From: Halioglobus sp.
Lineage (GTDB): Bacteria; Pseudomonadota; Gammaproteobacteria; Pseudomonadales; Halieaceae
DNA: 64,000 nucleotides
Reading direction: 5' to 3'
Assembly: GCA_020443425.1 (NCBI GenBank)
Contig: JAGRIE010000001.1
Span: forward strand, 186,001 to 250,000
A program made the position numbers and the translations under genes. The notes beneath the pieces are model-generated. The model made no database searches and was not told where the DNA came from. It saw only the letters and a program-made list of their open reading frames with translations. Positions 38,701 to 46,553 of this stretch are shown here, one piece after another. Position 1 is the first letter of the stretch. Every line of letters begins with the position of its first letter.

Positions 38701-39513
38701 ATGTTTCGACCCGACAACACGCCGCCAGAGACCAGTGATTACGAACTGCATATCGTGTTCCAGAGCGGGCAGCTGCTCAGCGATATGCGCTCCAGAACCG
38801 GCTGCCTGATCGGCGCCGAACAGGTGCAGCGCAGCGGCTGGACGGAAATACGGCGGCAGTTCCTCGGCTACTGGGGCGACCAGCCCTGCTATGTGCTGGA
38901 GATCGACGAAGTCGACCAACCGGACCCGCTGCAGTACCAGAAGGGCAGCCTTTACCATATTCTCGGGCGGGTTGATGAACAGTTGTTCGCACTGGCCGGC
39001 AGGGCCTCGCAGCTGCTGGACTGGGAGCGGGATCATCGCTTCTGCGGCCGCTGCGGCCAGCAGATGCGGGTGGACACGCGGGAGCGGGCGATGTGCTGCG
39101 ACACCTGCAGGGTGATCAACTACCCGCGTATCGCACCCTGCGTCATCGTGCTGGTGACCCGCGGCGAGGAACTGCTGCTGGCGCGCAACGCCAATTTCCC
39201 GCAGCCCATGTACAGCACGCTGGCCGGCTTTATCGAGGCCGGCGAAACCGCTGAGGAGACCCTGCAGCGCGAGGTTCGCGAGGAGGTCGGCGTGGAGGTG
39301 ACCAACCTGCGCTACTTCCAGTCGCAGTCCTGGCCCTTCCCGAATCAGCTGATGCTGGGGTTTTTCGCCGACTACGCCGGTGGCGATATCGTCTGCCAGG
39401 CGTCTGAAATCGCCGATGCCGACTGGTTCCACTACAGCGATCTGCCGATGATTCCGCCCGCATCCTCTATTTCCGGGCAACTGATTCAGCACTACATCGA
39501 CTCTTTACAGTAA
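38701..39513 (+). CDS. nudC: NAD+ diphosphatase / NAD-cap decapping enzyme NudC
   Basis: Nudix hydrolase that cleaves NADH and removes NAD caps from RNA. The 270-residue product starts at ATG 38701, with GGAGAG upstream; an in-frame extension to 38638 is unsupported. It has an N-terminal domain, a zinc ribbon (Cys115, Cys118, Cys133, Cys136), a complete Nudix box at 176-198 (GFIEAGETAEETLQREVREE then VGV) and the NADH-pyrophosphatase mark SQSWPFPNQLMLGF, a one-residue variant of SQPWPFP. sohB follows after 15 nt, suggesting one transcript. Confidence 0.94.
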   Translation: MFRPDNTPPETSDYELHIVFQSGQLLSDMRSRTGCLIGAEQVQRSGWTEIRRQFLGYWGDQPCYVLEIDEVDQPDPLQYQKGSLYHILGRVDEQLFALAGRASQLLDWERDHRFCGRCGQQMRVDTRERAMCCDTCRVINYPRIAPCVIVLVTRGEELLLARNANFPQPMYSTLAGFIEAGETAEETLQREVREEVGVEVTNLRYFQSQSWPFPNQLMLGFFADYAGGDIVCQASEIADADWFHYSDLPMIPPASSISGQLIQHYIDSLQ

Positions 39514-39528
39514 CCTCTGGAGTACACC

Positions 39529-40593
39529 TTGGAATTTATCTATGAGTACGGGCTGTTCCTTGCCCAGGCGATCACGCTGGTAGCCGCAGTCCTGATTCTC
39601 GTCGCCAGCCTGGTGTCGATCGGCCAGCGCCAGCGCGCCGACCAGCACGAGGGCCATATCGAGATTCGCGACCTGAACGAGAAATACAAGCATATCAGCG
39701 ACACCGTCCGCGATGTCATTGACGACCCCGAGGTGCTGAAGCTGGAACGTAAAAACGCCAGGAAGGACGAGAAAGCGAAGTCGAAAAGCACGCGTAAAAA
39801 GCTCAAGAAGGGCGACACGGCCACTGCAGATGAGCATCGTAAGCGGCTGTATGTCATGAATTTTGACGGCGATATCCGCGCCAGTGCCACCGAGAACCTG
39901 CGCGAGGAGATATCGGCCATCCTGCCGCAGGTGAGGCCCGGCGATGAGGTGCTGGTCAACCTGGAGAGCCCGGGCGGGCTGGTACACAGTTACGGACTCG
40001 CCGCCAGCCAGTTGCAGCGCATCAAATCTGCCGGTGTCCCCCTGGTTGTCGCGGTCGACAAAGTGGCCGCCAGCGGAGGCTATATGATGGCCTGTGTCGC
40101 CGACCGCATCATCGCGGCGCCGTTCGCGGTGCTCGGCTCCATCGGTGTGCTGGCGCAACTGCCCAACTTCCACCGCCTGCTGAAAAAACATGATATCGAT
40201 TTTGAACTGCTCACCGCCGGCGAATACAAGCGCACGCTGACCATGTTCGGGGAAAACACCGACAGGGGACGGGAGAAATTCGTCGAGGAACTGGAGGAGA
40301 CGCACGACCTGTTCAAGGGGTTTGTCAGTGCCAACCGCCCATCCCTGGATATCTCCAAAGTTGCCACCGGCGAAGTCTGGTATGGACAGAATGCATTGAG
40401 CGAGGGGCTGGTAGATGAACTGCAGACCAGTGACGCGTTCATCCAGTCCCGCCTGGCCGACTGGGATGTCTTCGATGTGCGTTTTGTGCACAAGAAGAAC
40501 TGGCAGGAGAAACTGGGACTGGCCGCCGAGGGCACGCTGGAGCGCAGTTTCCTGAAGATCTGGCAGCGCGGCCAGGGGGGTAACACCTACTGA
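39529..40593 (+). CDS. sohB: S49-family inner-membrane protease SohB
   Basis: Membrane-bound serine peptidase related to signal peptide peptidase SppA. The 354-residue product has an N-terminal transmembrane segment (LFLAQAITLVAAVLILVASLV), a lysine-rich linker (KNARKDEKAKSKSTRKKLKKGD), and the S49 domain with the Ser in AASGGYMMA and the Lys in GEYKRTLTMFG that form the dyad. Start is TTG 39529 with TGGAG six nt before it. It lies 15 nt behind nudC and converges on a LysR gene, with only 11 nt between stops. Confidence 0.92.
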   Translation: MEFIYEYGLFLAQAITLVAAVLILVASLVSIGQRQRADQHEGHIEIRDLNEKYKHISDTVRDVIDDPEVLKLERKNARKDEKAKSKSTRKKLKKGDTATADEHRKRLYVMNFDGDIRASATENLREEISAILPQVRPGDEVLVNLESPGGLVHSYGLAASQLQRIKSAGVPLVVAVDKVAASGGYMMACVADRIIAAPFAVLGSIGVLAQLPNFHRLLKKHDIDFELLTAGEYKRTLTMFGENTDRGREKFVEELEETHDLFKGFVSANRPSLDISKVATGEVWYGQNALSEGLVDELQTSDAFIQSRLADWDVFDVRFVHKKNWQEKLGLAAEGTLERSFLKIWQRGQGGNTY

Positions 40594-40604
40594 GCCGGCA
40601 CCCG

Positions 40605-41489
40605 CTAGCCATCCATTTCGCGGCAGGTGCGCATCCAGAACTCGACTGACTCGAGGCGGTAGCGGTCTCTGGGCAGCGCGAAATAGAAAGTCCGCCGCAT
40701 ATTGCGGCGGGGCAGGGCCAGCGGCACCAGGTCACCGTTGGCAAAGTTCTTCTGCAATACAATTTCCGACAGGCAGCCGATCCCCAGGCCCGACTCCACC
40801 GCGTTCTTGATCGCCTCGTTGTGTTTGAACTCCAGATAGATGTTGAGATCGGGGAGCAGGCCCGCGAGGGCGCGATCGAAGGTCTGGCGCGCCCCCGAGT
40901 CGGGTTCCCGCAGTATCCACAGCGCCTCCCGGATATCCTTGTTGGTCAGGGATTTCTTGCCCGCCAGCGGGTGATCGGCTGCGCAGAATACAACCAGTTC
41001 GTCCTCCCGCCACGGTATCAGCTCCAGTTCCCGGTGGTGGACCTCGCCTTCGACCATACCGATGTCGACATCAAAATTGAGCACCCTGGCCACGACATCC
41101 GGCGTGTTGGCGATATCCAGCTGCACATCGGCCTCCGGGTAGTTCGCCAGATACCCGGCCAGATACCGTGTGGCGAGGTGGTTGCCGATGGTGAAGCTGG
41201 CGCCGACTTTGATATGGCCGACTTCGGTGTGATCCTGCAGTGTCTGCTCAAAACTCTCGCAGTGGGCCAGCAGGTTTTCCGCCTCCTTGCGCAGGGTGCG
41301 ACCGATTGCGTTCAGCGACAGCTTGTTGCTGACCCGGTCGAACAGGCGCACCTCATAGCTGTGCTCCAGGTTCAACAGCGCCTCACTGGCGGCGGATTGC
41401 GACATGTGGAGGCTCTGTGCTGCCCTGGAGATATTTTCGTATTTAGCTACCGCGAGGAATATCTGTAATTGTCTGATGGTAAATTTCAC
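40605..41489 (-). CDS. LysR-family transcriptional regulator beside sulfate-activation genes
   Basis: A 294-residue LysR regulator with an N-terminal winged helix-turn-helix (FTIRQLQIFLAVAKYENISRAAQSLHMSQSAASEAL, split over residues 3-38) and a C-terminal periplasmic-binding-like effector domain. The start is GTG 41489 with GGAGG close upstream; longer frames to 41825 would run across the divergent promoter region. It diverges from cysC-sat across 175 nt, so control of sulfate activation is a reasonable guess. The SQSAASEALLNLE and YEVRLFDRV text resembles the YeiE/CysR group more than CysB. The effector is unknown. Confidence 0.85.
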   Translation of the reverse strand: MKFTIRQLQIFLAVAKYENISRAAQSLHMSQSAASEALLNLEHSYEVRLFDRVSNKLSLNAIGRTLRKEAENLLAHCESFEQTLQDHTEVGHIKVGASFTIGNHLATRYLAGYLANYPEADVQLDIANTPDVVARVLNFDVDIGMVEGEVHHRELELIPWREDELVVFCAADHPLAGKKSLTNKDIREALWILREPDSGARQTFDRALAGLLPDLNIYLEFKHNEAIKNAVESGLGIGCLSEIVLQKNFANGDLVPLALPRRNMRRTFYFALPRDRYRLESVEFWMRTCREMDG

Positions 41490-41664
41490 GGGGCCTCCAC
41501 TATACGCGCCAGGCGCTACACAGGCATCGGGAAAACCGGTAGCCGTATCCATAATATCCTGTTTTACATGCTGCTGATATGGCATTACCCTTACGCGCCG
41601 ACAAATTCTGCGGCCCTGCCCAGCGCGAGGCTGCAAGCGACAACCATTGATGGAGACAATACGT

Positions 41665-42282
41665 ATGGCCGAACAAAAAGCGACAAATGTACACTGGCAT
41701 GAGGGCGATATCACTCGCGAGCACCGCGGCAAGTTGCTCGGGCACAAGGGTGCCACACTGTGGTTTACCGGCCTGTCAGGCAGCGGAAAAAGCACCGTAG
41801 CCGTTGAACTGGAGGGGACCCTCAACGAACTGGGCGTATTGTCCTACCGTCTGGACGGCGACAATGTGCGCATGGGCATCAACAAGAACCTGGGTTTTTC
41901 AGCCGAGGATCGCACCGAGAATATCCGCCGTATCGGCGAGGTCGCCAAACTGTTTGTCGACAGCGGCGTCATCGCCCTGAGCAGTTTTATCAGCCCCTAC
42001 AAGGCCGACCGCGACCAGGTACGCGCCCTGCACGAAGAGGCTGGCATGGATTTCATCGAGGTGTTCGTAGACTGTTCACTGGCGGCGGCGGAAGAGCGCG
42101 ATCCGAAAGGGCTGTACAAGAAAGCGCGAGCCGGCGAGATCAAGAACTTCACCGGTATCGACGATCCCTATGAGGCGCCGGACAAACCTGAAATCCACCT
42201 GCACTCTGACAAGCAGACCCTGCAGGAAGAAGTAGAAATCATACTCAGCGCGCTGCGTGACCGCGGCATCATCAGCAAGTAA
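41665..42282 (+). CDS. cysC: Adenylylsulfate (APS) kinase
   Basis: Phosphorylates APS to PAPS, the activated sulfate donor. The 205-residue product from ATG 41665 has Walker A GLSGSGKS (residues 36-43), the sequence YRLDGDNVRMGINKNLGFSAEDR with APS contacts, and Ser110 in SSFISPYKADR matching the family's phosphoserine position. GGAG lies nine nt before the chosen ATG; ATG 41650 and TTG 41647 are in frame but overlap that ribosome site. sat follows after 13 nt. PAPS serves sulfite formation and sulfotransferases. Confidence 0.95.
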   Translation: MAEQKATNVHWHEGDITREHRGKLLGHKGATLWFTGLSGSGKSTVAVELEGTLNELGVLSYRLDGDNVRMGINKNLGFSAEDRTENIRRIGEVAKLFVDSGVIALSSFISPYKADRDQVRALHEEAGMDFIEVFVDCSLAAAEERDPKGLYKKARAGEIKNFTGIDDPYEAPDKPEIHLHSDKQTLQEEVEIILSALRDRGIISK

Positions 42283-42295
42283 CCAGGAGAACACG

Positions 42296-43483
42296 ATGAT
42301 CAAGCCACACGGCTCAGACGAACTCAACCCGCTCTTTGTCTACGATACCGCCCGTCACGAAGCACTGTCGGCAGAGGCTGAGACACTGCCGTCACTGCTG
42401 TTGAATTCTGCAGCGGCAGCCAATGCAGTAATGCTGGGCGGCGGGTACTTCAACCCGCTGACAGGGTATATGAACCTCGCGGACTCGCTCAGCGTCGCCG
42501 AGAAAATGCACACCGTCGACGGGCTCTTTTTTCCAGTACCCATCGTCAACCTGACCTCCGACACCAGTGTCAAAGCCGGCACCCGGATTGCGTTGCGGGA
42601 TCCCAACGTCAAGGGCAACCCGGTGTTGGCCGTCATGGATGTGGAAGCCGTGGAGCAGGTCAGTGACGACCAGATGGCATTCATGTCGGAAAAGATTTTC
42701 CGCACCACGGACCCCAAGCATCCCGGTGTTGCGACCTTTGACAGCCTCGGGCGCACCATGGTGTCCGGTCCCATCCAGGTACTGAATTTCTCTTACTTCC
42801 AGACCGACTTCCCCGACACCTTCCGCACAGCGGTTGAGATTCGCAATGAAATTGCCGAACACGGCTGGGAAAAAGTGGTGGCCTTCCAGACCCGCAACCC
42901 CATGCACCGGGCTCACGAAGAACTGTGTCGCATGGCGATGGAGCAACTGGACGCCGACGGCGTGCTGATACATATGCTGCTCGGCAAGCTGAAGCCAGGT
43001 GATATCCCGGCTGATGTGCGCGACGCGGCGATCCGCAAAATGGTTGAACTGTACTTCCCAGCCAACACGGTGATGGTGACCGGCTACGGCTTTGATATGT
43101 TGTACGCCGGTCCGCGCGAAGCGGTACTGCACGCGGTATTCCGCCAGAACTGTGGCTGTACCCACCTCATTGTCGGTCGGGACCACGCCGGGGTAGGGGA
43201 CTACTATGGCGGGTTTGACGCGCAGACGATCTTCGATGAAGAGGTGCCCGAGGGGGCGCTGGAGCTGGAGATCTTCAAGGCGGATCACACGGCCTACAGC
43301 AAGAAATTGAATAAAGTCGTGATGATGCGGGATGTACCCGATCACACCAATGAGGACTTTGTGTTGCTGTCAGGGACCAAGGTGCGTGAAATGCTGGGCC
43401 AGGGTATTGCGCCTCCGCCGGAGTTCTCGCGCCCCGAAGTGGCGAAAATCCTGTCGGATTATTACCAGACCCTGGACAATTAA
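42296..43483 (+). CDS. sat: Single-chain sulfate adenylyltransferase (ATP sulfurylase)
   Basis: Makes APS from sulfate and ATP. The 395-residue product begins at ATG 42296 after AGGAG. It belongs to the homo-oligomeric Sat type, shown by the PUA-like N-domain and the catalytic motifs QTRNPMHRAHEEL and GRDHAGVGDYYGG, rather than the CysDN heterodimer used by E. coli. Pairing with a separate cysC gives the full sulfate-to-PAPS route in one operon. A 9-bp hairpin separates it from the DHH gene. Confidence 0.95.
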   Translation: MIKPHGSDELNPLFVYDTARHEALSAEAETLPSLLLNSAAAANAVMLGGGYFNPLTGYMNLADSLSVAEKMHTVDGLFFPVPIVNLTSDTSVKAGTRIALRDPNVKGNPVLAVMDVEAVEQVSDDQMAFMSEKIFRTTDPKHPGVATFDSLGRTMVSGPIQVLNFSYFQTDFPDTFRTAVEIRNEIAEHGWEKVVAFQTRNPMHRAHEELCRMAMEQLDADGVLIHMLLGKLKPGDIPADVRDAAIRKMVELYFPANTVMVTGYGFDMLYAGPREAVLHAVFRQNCGCTHLIVGRDHAGVGDYYGGFDAQTIFDEEVPEGALELEIFKADHTAYSKKLNKVVMMRDVPDHTNEDFVLLSGTKVREMLGQGIAPPPEFSRPEVAKILSDYYQTLDN

Positions 43484-43493
43484 TTTCCAACCC

Positions 43494-43521
43494 GGCGCCA
43501 GGTCTGCATTTGCCTGGCGCC
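43494..43521 (+). other. Perfect 9-bp hairpin between sat and the DHH gene
   Basis: GGCGCCAGG (43494-43502) pairs with CCTGGCGCC (43513-43521) around a 10-nt loop. No T-run follows. It may stabilise the sat message, lower expression of the downstream gene or be a protein site. Confidence 0.5.
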
Positions 43522-43539
43522 CATCCATTTGGTGACTTT

Positions 43540-44496
43540 ATGAATTACGACCTCTTCAACGGAGATGCGGACGGCATCTGCGCCCTGCTGCAATTACGCA
43601 AGGCTGAACCGCGCGATGCAACACTGGTGACCGGCGTAAAACGCGACATCAACCTGCTGGGCAAAGTCGACGCCGCGGCCGGTGACCAGATCACGGTGCT
43701 GGATGTATCGATGGACAAGAACCGCGCGGCACTGGACAAAGTGCTGGAGGCGGGCGCCTCCGTCTTTTACGTGGATCACCACTTCCCCGGTGACATTCCC
43801 TCGCATGCGAACCTGACCGCCATTATCAACGAGTCAGCCGATGTCTGCACCGCCGCACTGGTGAATGGCCACCTCAACGGCGCCCACCTCGACTGGGCGG
43901 TTACCGGGGCGTTCGGTGACAACCTGCACGCCACCGCCAGGGCCCTGGCCAAGGGCCTCGATATTTCAGCGGAGGATCTCGCGTCACTTGAGAACCTCGG
44001 CACCTATATCAATTACAACGGCTACGGTCCGGCGATCGACGACCTGCATTTTGATCCCAAGGAACTCTACCTGCGTCTGTACGCCGCGGAAGGTCCGCTG
44101 GATTTCGTGCATAACTCGCCGGACTTTGAAAAGCTGAGCACCGGCTATCGCGAGGACATGGCGATGGCCGAGGCACTGCAGCCACTGCACGCCAAGCCAG
44201 GCAGTGCGGTGTTCCTGTTGCCGGATGAGGCCTGGGCCCGACGCGTCAGCGGTGTCTACAGTAACGACCTGGCCACCCAGAACCCGGCGCGGGCACACGC
44301 GGTGCTGACCCTCAACGCCAAAGGCAATTACCTGGTCAGTGTCAGGGCGCCGATGGAGAACAAGCAGGGTGCGGCGGAGTTGTGTATGCAGTTTCCCACC
44401 GGCGGCGGTCGCGCGGGAGCAGCCGGCATCAACGACCTGCCTGAGGAAAGCCTGCAAGACTTCGTCGATGCGTTCGAGCAGGCCTACAAGGGCTGA
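43540..44496 (+). CDS. DHH-family phosphoesterase, possible PAP phosphatase
   Basis: Metal-dependent phosphoesterase of 318 residues. The DHH core is seen as LFNGDADGICALL (residues 5-17), TVLDVSMDK and VDHHF (Asp79, His80, His81), with a C-terminal DHHA1-type substrate motif GGGRAGAAGINDLP. Known relatives hydrolyse nanoRNA, c-di-AMP/pApA or 3'-phosphoadenosine 5'-phosphate (PAP). Position directly behind cysC-sat makes PAP, the by-product of PAPS use, the most attractive substrate, but this is inference. The ATG at 43540 has only GGTG as a ribosome site. It converges on the AraC gene, overlapping it by 13 nt. Confidence 0.8.
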   Translation: MNYDLFNGDADGICALLQLRKAEPRDATLVTGVKRDINLLGKVDAAAGDQITVLDVSMDKNRAALDKVLEAGASVFYVDHHFPGDIPSHANLTAIINESADVCTAALVNGHLNGAHLDWAVTGAFGDNLHATARALAKGLDISAEDLASLENLGTYINYNGYGPAIDDLHFDPKELYLRLYAAEGPLDFVHNSPDFEKLSTGYREDMAMAEALQPLHAKPGSAVFLLPDEAWARRVSGVYSNDLATQNPARAHAVLTLNAKGNYLVSVRAPMENKQGAAELCMQFPTGGGRAGAAGINDLPEESLQDFVDAFEQAYKG

Positions 44497-45221
44497 TCGA
44501 CTGCGCGGGCGCGCCGGTCAGCACTCGGCGCATGGCCGAACTTGCGGATAAATGCGCGGGTGAAGTGACTGTGGTCGGCAAAGCCGGTCTCCAGCGCAAT
44601 GGTACCGATGGGCTTGTCGGTCTCGCGCAGCAGGCGGCGCGCGTTGTCCAGGCGCACATCGTTAATGTACTGGTGGGGTGTCTTCTGCAAGTGTTTTTTG
44701 AAGCGCCGCTCCAGTGCACTCACGGAAATATTGCAGGCACCTGCCAGTGACGCCACCGAGATACTGCTGCCATAGTGCTGGTAGATGTACTCAATGGGGG
44801 CGCGCAACTCGCGAAACGGTACCGCATCGCCCTCGGTATTGTTCAGGTGCCGGCTGATACCGAAACTGCCGATCACCTGCTCCTGTAAATTGTACACCGG
44901 CCATTTCGAGGTCAGGAACCAGTCGCCCGATTGACCCTCGGCTGTGATCAACTCCAGCCTGTCGTTGACGACGGCCCCGTTCAGTACCTGCACATCGTCA
45001 TTGCAGTAGCGCTCTGCGAGTTCCGCCGGCGCCAGGTCGTAGTCGGTTTTCCCCAACAGGCCGTGCAGCGATGCAAAGCCGAAGCGCTGGTAGAACAGGC
45101 GATTGCCGTAGACAAAGCAGCCGTGTACATCCTTTATCCACGCGTGTGTATCGGGAATGAGGTCCAGCATTGCAAAATTCTGTTCCGCGCCCTGCAGCGA
45201 GGGATAGACAAGTTTTGTCAA
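44484..45221 (-). CDS. PAS-AraC transcriptional regulator
   Basis: A 245-residue regulator with an N-terminal PAS sensor (about residues 15-130: MLDLIPDTHAWIKDVHGCFVYGN ... WFLTSKWPVYNLQEQVIGSFGISR) and an AraC/XylS DNA-binding domain in the last 100 residues (SISVASLAGACNISVSALERRFKKHLQKTP, IGTIALETGFADHSHFTRAFIRKFG). The frame opens at TTG 45221, which has a poor ribosome site; ATG 45170 (MLDLIPDT) is an alternative start. It diverges from the carbohydrate operon and probably controls it. Its DHH neighbour overlaps it at the 3' end. Confidence 0.82.
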   Translation of the reverse strand: MTKLVYPSLQGAEQNFAMLDLIPDTHAWIKDVHGCFVYGNRLFYQRFGFASLHGLLGKTDYDLAPAELAERYCNDDVQVLNGAVVNDRLELITAEGQSGDWFLTSKWPVYNLQEQVIGSFGISRHLNNTEGDAVPFRELRAPIEYIYQHYGSSISVASLAGACNISVSALERRFKKHLQKTPHQYINDVRLDNARRLLRETDKPIGTIALETGFADHSHFTRAFIRKFGHAPSADRRARAVDQPL

Positions 45222-45253
45222 TTTTTGTCGCTCTAGCTGAATTTGTACAAATT
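45213..45253. promoter_or_regulatory. Palindrome and direct repeats in the divergent regulator/operon gap
   Basis: AATTTGTACAAATT (45240-45253) is a perfect 14-bp palindrome. Next to it TTTTGTC occurs at 45213-45219 and 45223-45229, a 10-bp step as expected for tandem AraC half-sites on one helix face. The first repeat overlaps the possible TTG start of the AraC gene. Together they look like an operator region for the AraC protein and perhaps a second, palindrome-binding regulator. Confidence 0.45.
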
Positions 45254-45372
45254 ATAGGTGATTATATTCAAGACTTCGCTCCGCTTTGAGAGGAATATCA
45301 CCACGTTTTAAGCCAAGCATCGCGGCGCAAGCCAAATTCGGGCTCGCCGGCCGTAGCGGGGGAGACACGCAG

Positions 45373-46530
45373 TTGTCCAGAATAAGAATGGGTATGGTAG
45401 GTGGCGGGGAGGGCGCATTCATAGGTGCAGTGCACCGTATGGCCGCCGCGCTCGACAGTGACATCGAACTGGTGTGCGGCGCCTTCAGCAGTGACCCGGA
45501 GCGCTCGCGTCGCTCCGGTGCTGCGCTGTATCTGCCTGCGGGCAGGGTCTACGACGACTACCGTGCAATGATGACGGCAGAGGCCGGACTGCCCGCAGAC
45601 CAGCGGATGCAATTTGTTGCAATCGTCACACCCAATCACCAGCACTTCCCGGTTGCCGAGGCCGCCCTGCGCGCCGGTTTCCACGTCCTGTCCGACAAGC
45701 CGGCCACGCTGAACCTCGACGAGGCGCTGCGCCTGCGCGAGCTGGTGTCGGAAACCGGCTTGCTGTACGGGCTGACCCATACCTACACCGGCTATCCGCT
45801 GGTAAAAGAGGCGCGCCTGCGCATCGCCGCCGGTGACTTGGGCAATATCCGCAAAATCGTGGTGGAGTATTCGCAGGGCTGGCTGGCCGATCGACAGGAG
45901 GAGGCCGACAACAAACAGGCGGCATGGCGACTGGACCCGGCACAGGCCGGGATCAGCAGCTGTATGGGCGACATCGGCGTCCATGCGGCCAATCTCGCCG
46001 AGTATGTCAGCGGCCGGCAGATTCGCGAGATCTGTGCAGACCTGTGCGCGGTGGTCCCCGGCAGGACCCTCGATGACGACGGTACAGTCCTGATGCGTTT
46101 TGACAACGGTGCACGGGGGGTGCTGTGTGCCAGCCAGGTCAGTGTCGGCGAGGAGAACGCCCTCGGTATCCGCGTCTATGGCGACAGGGGGGCACTGGAG
46201 TGGCGGCAGCAGGAGCCGAATACGCTGTGGCTGAAGTGGCCGGACCGGCCCACCGAGATGCTGCGCACCGGCGCGCCTTACCTGTCCGAGTTGGCCGCCG
46301 CCAACACCCGCACACCTATGGGACACCCCGAGGGCTACCTGGAGGCGTTTGCCAATATCTACCAGGCCTTCGCCGGCAGTATCCGGGCGCGCGAGACCGG
46401 CTGTCCCCCCGACGCGCGTGCCAGTGACTGCCCGGGCATCGAATCGGCCATTCGCGGCATGACGTTCATCGAGCTGGCCGTCGCCGCCAGCGACAGCGAC
46501 GTCAAGTGGCACCCGTTTGTCCAGTATTAG
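45373..46530 (+). CDS. Gfo/Idh/MocA-family oxidoreductase
   Basis: NAD(P)-dependent sugar or sugar-derivative dehydrogenase, 385 residues from TTG 45373, which is preceded by GGGGGAG with 8 nt spacing; this start gives the usual MSRIRMGMVGGGEGAFIGAVHR-type opening. The Rossmann site is GMVGGGEGAFIGA, the family catalytic Lys lies in SDKPATLNLDEA, and substrate-domain motifs are THTYTGYPLVKEAR and GDIGVHAANLAEYV. Relatives oxidise C3 or other ring hydroxyls. It is the first gene of the putative glycoside operon; the next gene starts 23 nt later. Confidence 0.88.
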   Translation: MSRIRMGMVGGGEGAFIGAVHRMAAALDSDIELVCGAFSSDPERSRRSGAALYLPAGRVYDDYRAMMTAEAGLPADQRMQFVAIVTPNHQHFPVAEAALRAGFHVLSDKPATLNLDEALRLRELVSETGLLYGLTHTYTGYPLVKEARLRIAAGDLGNIRKIVVEYSQGWLADRQEEADNKQAAWRLDPAQAGISSCMGDIGVHAANLAEYVSGRQIREICADLCAVVPGRTLDDDGTVLMRFDNGARGVLCASQVSVGEENALGIRVYGDRGALEWRQQEPNTLWLKWPDRPTEMLRTGAPYLSELAAANTRTPMGHPEGYLEAFANIYQAFAGSIRARETGCPPDARASDCPGIESAIRGMTFIELAVAASDSDVKWHPFVQY

Positions 46531-46553
46531 ATAACCACAGAGAGGTTCACACC

